A stretch of 6,155 nt of DNA from Clostridiaceae bacterium (GTDB lineage: Bacteria > Bacillota > Clostridia > Lachnospirales > Lachnospiraceae). Below, piece after piece: positions 1 through 6,024 of this stretch. The stretch is taken from the NCBI GenBank assembly GCA_018378255.1, contig JAGZXV010000270.1:1-6155 (forward strand). Direction: 5' to 3'. Every line of letters begins with the position of its first letter. Position 1 is the stretch's first letter. The notes below the pieces were generated by a model. The model saw nothing but the letters and a program-made list of their open reading frames with translations. It did no database searches and had not been told where the DNA came from. The translations under genes and the position numbers were made by a program.

Positions 1-1428
1 GGGGTTGAATCGGTATACCGCACCATGTGGTTTGTCATTTTCAGCGTTCTCATCATAGTTTTGATCCTGGTTATCCGGTTTGCCAAGCTCTTATACCACC
101 CCATCGGTGAAATAAATGAACTGGTGGACAATAATCTTTTGGAACAGGAGGATGAATTCAGCAAAGAGGACGAATCCATCACTTCAAAAGTGAATTACCT
201 GGTGAAAAAGAACGTGGAACTGAAGAAAAAGCTTTCCGACAGAGAGGAATATGAACGGGAGATTTATCTGAGGAAAATTTACCGGAATGAACTGACGGAA
301 ATCACATCAGAAGAACTCATGAAGCATGGGGTGATCGGCAGGCCGATTGACGGCGATTATATTCACGTGATCGGAATTAAATATTATCATAAGGCTGAAA
401 ACAGCAGTGATTTAGAAGTCTTTCTGTTCGGTCTGAAAAACATTATAACGGAACTGGTGGGTACTGCCAACATATTTGCCCCGGTTGTCATCGATCATGT
501 GATCTACATCACCCATTACGAGAGATATATGTCAGCGGAAGGAGCGATGCTGCAGCTGAACAGAACGTGTGAAATGATCATTTCCGCGGTTGCACAGTAT
601 ATGGGAGTTGGGATCAATATCGGAGTGAGCCGCCCGGTCTTTGAAACCACAGGGATTCCCGGAGCGGTGGAAGAATGCAATCTGGCTCTGCGCAAGGTGA
701 TGGGGCAGTTTGGGACCTGCGTTTTCTGGGGGGTAAATGAAGAAAAGCATGTGGTTCTGTCTGAAATAAAGATCAAACAGAAGCGTCTTCAGATTATACA
801 GTCGCTTCTGGAGGGAAAAGAAGAGCAGTGCAGGAAGCACCTGGATGAGTATTTCGAAAAAATGGACGGGGTGGAATATTATCTGTTTAAACTGGAGGTC
901 AATAAACTGCTGTCGGATATTCTGGACTGCTATAACGAATATTCAATTAAGCCTGATTATTCTAAGATGAAAGAGATAACGGATTTTGATATTACAAAGA
1001 GTATCGATTCCATTGAAAAGTTAAAAATTCACTTATGGAATCATTTTCTGAAGCCGTTTAACCAAAAGGTTCAGGAGCCGGTGGAAAACCAGAGGGTAAT
1101 TGCCGAAATAGCGGAATATTTAAAAGAGCACATAGAACAGGATATTTCACTGGACCAGTGCGCCAGATACTTTAATTATAATCCTAATTATCTGAGCAGG
1201 ATGTTTAAGAAATTATTTGGAAAAACATATACGGAGTATATGATCGATAAGAAAATCGAACGATGTAAGGAACTGCTGTCCGAGACGGATTTGAGCATTA
1301 ATGAAATTTCTGTACGGCTCGGGTACAACAGTCCCCAGAATTTTATAAGGGTATTTAAAAAGTATACGCTGATGACTCCGGGGCAATACCGCAGTCAGCA
1401 GAATCTGAAAAAGGAAGGGAAAGATTGA
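1..1428 (+). CDS. Membrane-anchored AraC-family transcriptional regulator, 5' end outside the window
   Basis: This is probably a one-component sensor that responds to an extracellular ligand and activates the genes behind it. The frame is open to the left edge. The first Met (base 25) has no ribosome binding site and lies just before a transmembrane helix, so I treat the gene as 5'-partial. Numbering from that Met: a hydrophobic helix at about 2-20; a HAMP-like linker (HPIGEINELV, 25-34); a charged, coiled-coil-like stretch at about 40-90; a region at about 110-240 resembling the degenerate GGDEF-like domain of YesN-type regulators (GVGINIGVSRP, then a conserved helix); and a C-terminal AraC domain at about 355-456. 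That domain has two helix-turn-helix units (374-399 and 424-446) and the typical ending YxxxTPGQYR. An extracellular Cache-type domain and a first membrane helix are expected upstream, by family knowledge. The stop codon is one base from the next start, so the gene is likely co-transcribed with the enzymes. The AraC assignment is firm; the ligand is unknown. Confidence 0.9.
   Translation, partial: GVESVYRTMWFVIFSVLIIVLILVIRFAKLLYHPIGEINELVDNNLLEQEDEFSKEDESITSKVNYLVKKNVELKKKLSDREEYEREIYLRKIYRNELTEITSEELMKHGVIGRPIDGDYIHVIGIKYYHKAENSSDLEVFLFGLKNIITELVGTANIFAPVVIDHVIYITHYERYMSAEGAMLQLNRTCEMIISAVAQYMGVGINIGVSRPVFETTGIPGAVEECNLALRKVMGQFGTCVFWGVNEEKHVVLSEIKIKQKRLQIIQSLLEGKEEQCRKHLDEYFEKMDGVEYYLFKLEVNKLLSDILDCYNEYSIKPDYSKMKEITDFDITKSIDSIEKLKIHLWNHFLKPFNQKVQEPVENQRVIAEIAEYLKEHIEQDISLDQCARYFNYNPNYLSRMFKKLFGKTYTEYMIDKKIERCKELLSETDLSINEISVRLGYNSPQNFIRVFKKYTLMTPGQYRSQQNLKKEGKD
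1411..1419 (+). promoter_or_regulatory. Ribosome binding site of the Gfo/Idh/MocA gene, inside the regulator's 3' end
   Basis: AAGGAAGGG lies about 10 bases before the ATG at 1430 and within the last codons of the regulator. It supports this start and suggests that translation of the two genes is coupled. Confidence 0.6.
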
Positions 1429-1429
1429 T

Positions 1430-2719
1430 ATGGGAAAAGTTAGATATGCACAGGTTGGAACCGGCGGACGGGCCAGAATGTATTATGAGGCTTTGAGTTC
1501 TGTGTACAAAGATTATTGTGAACTGGCGGCTTTCTGTGATTTGAGCCAGACCAGAATGGACTATGCGAACCGGATGATCGGTGAGAAATTCGGAGCTGAT
1601 CCGGTGCCGACCTATCATTATACAAAATTCGAGGAAATGCTGCGCATAGAAAAACCTGACGTGGTGATCGTAACTTCTGTGGACCGGACCCATGATGAAT
1701 ATATCATAAAGGCCATGGAAGCGGGATGTGATGTGGTGACGGAAAAACCCCTTACCATCGATGAGAGAAAAGCTCAGGCGATTGTGGATGCACAGAAGAG
1801 GACCGGGCGCAGGATCCGGGTGGCATTTAATTACCGTTATGCTCCCCACCATACAAAAATCAGGGAGCTGATCATGAATGACACCATTGGTGATGTATTT
1901 TCCGTACATTTTGAATGGCTGTTGAATACGAAACACGGTGCGGATTATTACCGAAGGTGGCATCGGAACAAGGCCAACAGCGGCGGGCTTCTGGTACATA
2001 AAGCAACCCATCATTTTGATCTGGTAAACTTTTGGCTGGGTACGCAGCCGGAGACCGTATTTGCATTTGGAGATCTGAATTTCTATGGGCGCCATAATGC
2101 TGAGAAACGGGGAGTTACGGATTTCTATTACCGCTGCCATGGAAGCGAGGCGGCTAAGAATGATCCGTTTGCGATTAATATAGAGAATAATCCGGTATTA
2201 AAGGGACTTTATCTGGATGCTGAAGCGGACAGCGGATATATCAGGGACAGAAGCGTGTTCGGAGATGATATCAGCATCGAAGATACCATGGCAGTGCTGG
2301 TCAGGTATAAAAATAAAGCGATGATGTCCTATTCCCTGAACAGCTATATGCCATGGGAAGGTTTTAATGTGGCAATTAACGGTTCAAAGGGAAGAATTGA
2401 ATACACCGCATTGGAAAAGCCTTATATCAATGCCGGCGGTGAAAAAAAGGATGAAGGAGCGGCCAAATTCTATCAGATCAGGGTCTGCCCGATGTTTGAT
2501 GAGCCATATATCGTGCCGGTGGAGAGAAAAGAAGGGGGACACGGCGGCGGAGACCCGGTGATGCTGGATGACCTGTTCCTTCCGGGAAAGAACCAGGATC
2601 CATTCCACAGGGCAGCAGACCATATTGCCGGTGTACAGTCCATTTTAACCGGGGTGGCGGCTAACAAGTCCATCGCTTCCGGGCTGCCTGTAAGTATCGG
2701 TTCATTGGTAAAGTTTTAA
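1430..2719 (+). CDS. Gfo/Idh/MocA-family NAD-dependent oxidoreductase
   Basis: A 429-residue dehydrogenase of the glucose-fructose oxidoreductase / inositol dehydrogenase / MocA family, probably cytosolic, which would oxidise a sugar, polyol or derivative. The N-terminal Rossmann fold is clear: VGTGGRAR (9-16) is the nucleotide loop, and D37 at the end of the second strand suggests NAD(H) rather than NADP(H). EKPLTID (105-111) is the family EKP motif with the probable catalytic Lys106. FNYRYAPHH (133-141) follows. The second-domain motif is GGLLVHKATHHFD (185-197), the variant with Lys in place of the usual DxGxHxxD; His194/His195 and Asp197 are the likely active-site residues. The C-terminal GGHGGGDP (369-376) is typical of the longer members of the family. 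It starts one base after the regulator stop codon, with a ribosome binding site upstream. The family call is firm; the substrate is not determinable. Confidence 0.9.
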   Translation: MGKVRYAQVGTGGRARMYYEALSSVYKDYCELAAFCDLSQTRMDYANRMIGEKFGADPVPTYHYTKFEEMLRIEKPDVVIVTSVDRTHDEYIIKAMEAGCDVVTEKPLTIDERKAQAIVDAQKRTGRRIRVAFNYRYAPHHTKIRELIMNDTIGDVFSVHFEWLLNTKHGADYYRRWHRNKANSGGLLVHKATHHFDLVNFWLGTQPETVFAFGDLNFYGRHNAEKRGVTDFYYRCHGSEAAKNDPFAINIENNPVLKGLYLDAEADSGYIRDRSVFGDDISIEDTMAVLVRYKNKAMMSYSLNSYMPWEGFNVAINGSKGRIEYTALEKPYINAGGEKKDEGAAKFYQIRVCPMFDEPYIVPVERKEGGHGGGDPVMLDDLFLPGKNQDPFHRAADHIAGVQSILTGVAANKSIASGLPVSIGSLVKF

Positions 2720-2728
2720 TGTTGACAT

Positions 2729-2767
2729 AGAGTGTGTTTGACGGAAAGCAATTTTCAGACACACTCT
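2729..2767 (+). repeat. Intergenic inverted repeat / mRNA hairpin between the oxidoreductase and dehydratase genes
   Basis: The arms AGAGTGTGTTTGA (2729-2741) and TCAGACACACTCT (2755-2767) pair over 13 positions with a single G-U wobble, around a 13-base loop. No T-run follows, so it does not look like an intrinsic terminator. It begins 9 bases after the oxidoreductase stop codon and ends 14 bases before the next ribosome binding site. That fits an mRNA processing or stabilising hairpin inside an operon; a protein operator is the alternative. The inverted repeat is seen directly; its role is inferred. Confidence 0.75.
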
Positions 2768-2780
2768 GGTTCAGAGAAGA

Positions 2781-2786
2781 GGGAGG
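2781..2786 (+). promoter_or_regulatory. Ribosome binding site that decides the dehydratase start
   Basis: GGGAGG lies five bases before the ATG at 2792. The in-frame GTG at 2732 lies inside the hairpin arm and has no such site, so the start at 2792 is preferred. Confidence 0.75.
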
Positions 2787-2791
2787 AAATC

Positions 2792-3988
2792 ATGTATCAA
2801 AAACACAGCGATTTTGGGGAATACAAGGCAGTGTCATCTGCTGAACTGGATCAGGTGCTGGAATCGGAAGTGCTGGATTTAAGCGGGCTGGACCAGCCGG
2901 TTATTATTGAAAGTATAGAGCTGTTATTTAACTGCGGCCAGTATTTTGTAAGGACAGTTTCAAAGAACGGTTTGACAGGAATATCAGTCACCAATGACAG
3001 GGTGCGCTTTTGTTATCCTATTTTAGAGCAGCAGATCGCGCCGTATTTTATCGGTAAAGACGCAAGAGATTTAGAAAAGCTGCTGGATGAAGTCTATGTA
3101 TATGAAAGTAATTATAAACTGGCCGGAATCCCGTATTTTACCTGTCTGTCATTCCTGGAACTTAGCATTCTGGACCTGCTTGCAAAGGCAAAAGGGGTTT
3201 CGCTTGGAAGGCTGTTCGGTGAGAGGATTCATGACTATGCCAATGTCTATGTTGCCAGCGGCAACCGGCATACGACGCCGGAAGAGGAACTGGAAATACT
3301 GCGTAAAGAAGTGGAACGGGTCGGCGCAAAAGCGATTAAATATAAGATCGGCGGCCGGATGAGCAAGAATAAGGACTCCATGGCCGGCAGAAGTGAAGAA
3401 CTGATCTATGGAACCAGAAGATTCTTTGGGGACGACATGATTATTCATGCGGACGGAAATGGTTCTTACGATGTGGCCACAGCTGTCCGGTATGGGCGTG
3501 TAATGGAGGAAATCAACGGATATTTCTATGAGGAACCATGTCCGTTTGATGATTTGTGGTCCACAAAAGAGGTAAGGGACAGCCTGGAGATTCCGCTTGC
3601 ATTTGGCGAGCAGGAAACCAGTATGAGGCGGTTTAAATGGCTGGTGGAAAATCACGGTACGGATGTGATTCAGCCTGATATTCTCTATAACGGCGGTCTG
3701 ATCAGGACGACAAAGGTTGCGAAGATGGCGCAGTTGGCGGGAATGACCATTACACCCCATGTTTCGACAGGATTTTGCTTTGTATACATTCTGCATTTAT
3801 CTTCGTATACGCCTAATATCGGCAAGTACCAGGAGAATAAGAAAGGGTTTGAAATAACCAATGAACTGCTGGACGGACAACTGACGCTGGCAGACGGACG
3901 CATCAACATTCCTGATTCCATAGGAATCGGAATCAGAGAAAATCATGAGATTATAAAGAAGGCATTGAGGCTGTTTAAGATCAAATAA
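2792..3988 (+). CDS. Enolase-superfamily (mandelate racemase type) sugar-acid dehydratase or racemase
   Basis: A 398-residue enzyme that would abstract a proton next to a carboxylate, with Mg2+ bound, most likely to dehydrate an aldonic or uronic-type sugar acid to a 2-keto-3-deoxy acid. Residues fit the mandelate racemase subgroup: the KxK base motif (K183-Y-K185); metal ligands D221 (in HADGNGSYD), one of E247/E248 (in YEEPCPFDD) and E273 (in FGEQE); and an Asp-His dyad, D296 (in IQPDILYNGG) and H323 (in ITPHVSTG). The dyad spacing of 27 residues equals that of D270-H297 in mandelate racemase. The first 150 residues form the capping domain and the barrel follows. The start at 2792 is chosen for its ribosome binding site; a GTG at 2732 would add 20 residues. 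The next gene begins 19 bases after the stop codon. Dehydratase is more likely than racemase because of the neighbouring dehydrogenases. The exact substrate is unknown. Confidence 0.88.
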   Translation: MYQKHSDFGEYKAVSSAELDQVLESEVLDLSGLDQPVIIESIELLFNCGQYFVRTVSKNGLTGISVTNDRVRFCYPILEQQIAPYFIGKDARDLEKLLDEVYVYESNYKLAGIPYFTCLSFLELSILDLLAKAKGVSLGRLFGERIHDYANVYVASGNRHTTPEEELEILRKEVERVGAKAIKYKIGGRMSKNKDSMAGRSEELIYGTRRFFGDDMIIHADGNGSYDVATAVRYGRVMEEINGYFYEEPCPFDDLWSTKEVRDSLEIPLAFGEQETSMRRFKWLVENHGTDVIQPDILYNGGLIRTTKVAKMAQLAGMTITPHVSTGFCFVYILHLSSYTPNIGKYQENKKGFEITNELLDGQLTLADGRINIPDSIGIGIRENHEIIKKALRLFKIK

Positions 3989-4007
3989 TTGACGGGAGAA
4001 GAAAGCT

Positions 4008-4949
4008 ATGAAAATGGTAATCATTGAACCGCTGGGAGTAGCGGACGATAAATTGATGGAAATGGCATCGGAACTGAAAGATAAAGTGGAAATTGTCTAT
4101 TATAATACCAGAACCACGGATACCCAGGAATTGATTGAACGTGGTAAGGATGCGGATATTATCGTAGTCTCCAATTTACCGTTGAACAGAGAAGTGATAG
4201 AAGGGTGCAGAAACTTAAAACTGTTGTCGGTTGCATTTACCGGAGTGGATCATATCGCTATGGAGGCGTGCAGAAATCAGGGAGTGACAGTCTGCAACTG
4301 TGCAGGATACTCTACTTGTGCAGTGGCCGATCTGGTGTTTGGCATGTTGATTTCCCTATACCGCAATGTAATCCCCTGTGATCTGGCGTGCCGCAGGGGA
4401 GGTACGAAGGATGGCCTGGTAGGTTTTGAGCTGGAAGGAAAGAAATTCGGTGTTGTGGGTACAGGCGCGATTGGAGAGAGGGTCGCCTTGATTGCACAGG
4501 CATTCGGGTGTGAAGTATATGCGTACAGCAGAACGGTTAAGGATCTTTTGGGGGTGAAATATGTGGATCTGGATACTCTGTTGTCAGAGTGTGATATTGT
4601 ATCACTGCATACGCCTTTGAATGCGCAGACGAAGGGACTGATCAACAAAGAGAATATTAAGCTGATGAAAAAAAATGCTGTTTTAATCAATACGGCCAGA
4701 GGGCCGGTTGTGGATACGGACGCATTGGCAGAGGCATTAAAAGAAGGCCGTCTGGCGGGCGCCTGCATCGATGTGTTCGAAAAAGAGCCGCCGATAGATG
4801 AGAACCATCCGCTTCTGGATACGCCCAATACGATTGTCACTCCTCATATTGCCTTCGCAACAAAAGAGGCTTTGGTAAAACGGGCTGTGATTGTATTTGA
4901 TAATGTGAAAAGATATCTGGATGGAAAACCACAGAATATAATCCAATAA
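4008..4949 (+). CDS. D-isomer-specific 2-hydroxyacid dehydrogenase, possibly NADP-preferring
   Basis: A 313-residue cytosolic oxidoreductase interconverting a 2-keto acid and a (D)-2-hydroxy acid. The length is usual for the family. The substrate-binding lobe has SVAFTGVDHI (74-83) and the conserved helix starting CAGYSTCAVADLVFG (98-112). The nucleotide loop is GTGAIG (151-156). The catalytic triad is intact: R231 (in NTARGPVVD), E260 (in DVFEKEP) and H280 (in VTPHIAF), with the conserved D255. At the end of the second Rossmann strand, where NAD-dependent members carry Asp, the sequence is YAYSRT (171-176). A Ser-Arg pair here suggests NADP(H); this is inference. The start has GGGAG about nine bases upstream. 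It is the last gene of the tight cluster and could reduce a keto acid produced by the pathway (hydroxypyruvate, glyoxylate or a 2-keto-3-deoxy acid). Family certain, substrate open. Confidence 0.92.
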   Translation: MKMVIIEPLGVADDKLMEMASELKDKVEIVYYNTRTTDTQELIERGKDADIIVVSNLPLNREVIEGCRNLKLLSVAFTGVDHIAMEACRNQGVTVCNCAGYSTCAVADLVFGMLISLYRNVIPCDLACRRGGTKDGLVGFELEGKKFGVVGTGAIGERVALIAQAFGCEVYAYSRTVKDLLGVKYVDLDTLLSECDIVSLHTPLNAQTKGLINKENIKLMKKNAVLINTARGPVVDTDALAEALKEGRLAGACIDVFEKEPPIDENHPLLDTPNTIVTPHIAFATKEALVKRAVIVFDNVKRYLDGKPQNIIQ

Positions 4950-5074
4950 ATCAAAAAAATATTGTTAAATAAAATTCAAAAATCAAAAATATTTCAGGGA
5001 AAATTCATTTTTTTAGTTGAAATCCGTGAATGCTGTAAGTCAAAAAAACGAGAAAATAGGCTGAAAATTAACTG

Positions 5075-5092
5075 AATTATCATGCGATAATT
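5075..5092. promoter_or_regulatory. Perfect 7-base inverted repeat upstream of the SDR promoter, candidate operator
   Basis: AATTATC and GATAATT are exact inverted repeats separated by ATGC. The element ends 25 bases upstream of the -35 box, a usual place for an activator or an auxiliary repressor site. The symmetry is seen directly; binding by any protein is inferred, and AT-rich DNA raises the chance of coincidence. Confidence 0.45.
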
Positions 5093-5117
5093 AAATAACA
5101 AACGAAAAATATTTATA

Positions 5118-5146
5118 TTGACAGAAAATTTATCCGCTACTATAAT
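5118..5146 (+). promoter_or_regulatory. Consensus sigma-A promoter for the SDR gene
   Basis: TTGACA (5118-5123) and TATAAT (5141-5146) both match the housekeeping consensus exactly, with the ideal 17-base spacer. The roughly 28 bases upstream (5090-5117) are nearly all A/T and could act as an UP element. Transcription would start near 5152-5154, giving a leader of about 85 bases before the ATG at 5238. A promoter this close to consensus is expected to be strong and therefore usually repressor-controlled. Confidence 0.85.
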
Positions 5147-5160
5147 CCATACATAGAGCA

Positions 5161-5202
5161 GTTTTCCACATGAGCAAAACGATATTTGCCTACATAGAAA
5201 AC
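5161..5202. promoter_or_regulatory. Nested dyad in the SDR leader, candidate repressor operator or leader hairpin
   Basis: Two pairs of inverted arms share one centre of symmetry: GTTTTC (5161-5166) with GAAAAC (5197-5202), and GCAAA (5174-5178) with TTTGC (5185-5189). The intervening segments are 7 bases on each side. The dyad begins a few bases after the predicted transcription start, where a bound repressor would block transcription. The inner part loosely resembles LacI/GalR-type sites (A/T arms around a CG), but its CG is off-centre. A short direct repeat, TACATAG (5150-5156 and 5191-5197), is also present. Confidence 0.45.
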
Positions 5203-5223
5203 AAAACGTTAAAACAATAAAAC

Positions 5224-5230
5224 AGGAGGT
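5224..5230 (+). promoter_or_regulatory. Strong ribosome binding site of the SDR gene
   Basis: AGGAGGT matches the anti-Shine-Dalgarno sequence fully and lies seven bases before the ATG at 5238. It favours that start over the out-of-frame ATG at 5231 (too close) and the in-frame ATG at 5256 (weaker site). Confidence 0.85.
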
Positions 5231-5237
5231 ATGGATT

Positions 5238-6008
5238 ATGCAGCATTTGAGAAGAATGGAAGAACGGGTGGTCCTTCTTACAGGCGGCGGCGGTGGAATC
5301 GCCCGCGGTGTGGCAAGAGCATTTGCAGATGAAGGCGCGAAGATGATACTAACAGATTTATATCCGGGCGGCATGGAAAAGACCAAGGCAGAGCTGGAAA
5401 AGGACTTTGGTACGGAAGTGTTTACGGTCGTTACGGACGGAGCGGATGAAGATCAGGTTAAAGCAGCGATTGAAAAAGGAGTGGAGCATTTCGGCAAACT
5501 GGATGTGCTGATTAACAGCGCCCAGGCATCGGCTTCCGGTCTGACCCTGGTTGAACATACCAAGAAAGATTTTGATATCGCTTTGTATTCGGGACTATAT
5601 GCGACTTTCTTTTATATGAAGCACGCATTTCCATATCTGAAGGAGACGAAGGGGTCAGTCATCAATTTCGCATCCGGCGCCGGCATTTCAGGAAAACCAG
5701 GGCAAAGTTCCTATGCGGCAGCCAAAGAAGGCATCCGCGGCATGTCCAGGGTAGCGGCCAATGAATGGGGAGCGTATGACATCAATGTCAATGTAATTCT
5801 TCCCCTTGTTATGACCGATAAGCTGGCAGAGTGGGGACGTGAGAATCCGGAGATGTTTAAGAAAAATCTGGATGAGATTCCCCTTGGAAGATATGGGGAT
5901 GCGGAGAAGGATATCGGAAAAGTCTGCGTGTTCCTGGCGAGTTATGATGCTAAGTATATTACGGGGGATACGCTGTTCATACAGGGCGGTGGGGGGATGA
6001 AGCCGTAA
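5238..6008 (+). CDS. Short-chain dehydrogenase/reductase (SDR), divergent subfamily
   Basis: A 256-residue cytosolic NAD-type oxidoreductase of usual classical-SDR length. The nucleotide loop is TGGGGGIA (15-22), where TGxxxGIG is usual. D40 at the end of strand 2 suggests NAD(H). The catalytic Ser146 (in FASGAGISG), Tyr159 and Lys163 (YAAAK) are all present. Several other landmarks differ: the NNAG motif is NSAQ (93-96); the helix normally containing the structural/catalytic Asn reads YSGLYATFF (117-125), with Gly or Ser at that place; and the PG after VNVI is PL (189-190). From memory, AQ, SG and AxEWG (174-178) recur together in one SDR group, so this looks like an intact subfamily and not decay. 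The gene has its own consensus promoter. It may oxidise a hydroxyl of the sugar or sugar acid handled by the upstream cluster; the substrate is unknown. The C terminus (GDTLFIQGGGGMKP) is normal for the fold. Confidence 0.9.
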   Translation: MQHLRRMEERVVLLTGGGGGIARGVARAFADEGAKMILTDLYPGGMEKTKAELEKDFGTEVFTVVTDGADEDQVKAAIEKGVEHFGKLDVLINSAQASASGLTLVEHTKKDFDIALYSGLYATFFYMKHAFPYLKETKGSVINFASGAGISGKPGQSSYAAAKEGIRGMSRVAANEWGAYDINVNVILPLVMTDKLAEWGRENPEMFKKNLDEIPLGRYGDAEKDIGKVCVFLASYDAKYITGDTLFIQGGGGMKP

Positions 6009-6024
6009 AGCTTTATTTGAGTGA

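Larger units (their letters stand above)
4950..5237 (+). other. AT-rich intergenic region carrying the SDR promoter and two dyads
   Basis: This 288-base spacer has no credible ORF. Its first 100 bases are A/T runs. A weak hairpin around 4991-5004 with a T7 run at 5008-5014 is too poor (about 4 pairs) to call a terminator, so read-through from the upstream operon is possible. The second half holds a palindrome, a consensus promoter, a leader dyad and a ribosome binding site, each listed separately. Confidence 0.8.

Noticed and set aside
1355..2140. 261-residue open frame on the - strand opposite the regulator end and the oxidoreductase
   Set aside because: It overlaps two well-supported genes on the + strand, has no recognisable domain and no ribosome binding site.
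2722..2727. TTGACA at the start of the spacer before the dehydratase, a possible -35 box
   Set aside because: No -10-like hexamer is found 16-18 bases downstream (sequences there are GAAAGC to AAGCAA), and the hexamer borders the hairpin.
3149..3796. 215-residue open frame on the - strand opposite the dehydratase
   Set aside because: It lies fully inside a gene with conserved catalytic residues; its composition is that of a reverse-complement shadow.
4944..4964. CAATA...TATTG inverted repeat at the end of the hydroxyacid dehydrogenase gene
   Set aside because: Five A/T-rich pairs with an 11-base loop are expected by chance in this composition.
4971..5007. Direct repeat AAAATTCA, two copies
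   Set aside because: Short and A/T-only apart from one base; likely chance in an AT-rich spacer, and not a CRISPR or tandem array.
4987..5014. Possible intrinsic terminator with a T7 run after the hydroxyacid dehydrogenase
   Set aside because: The stem is only about four A/T-rich pairs with a three-base loop and is separated from the T-run; too weak to call.
5231..5233. ATG immediately after AGGAGGT as an alternative start
   Set aside because: It touches the ribosome binding site and opens a frame unrelated to the SDR; the ATG at 5238 is correctly spaced.
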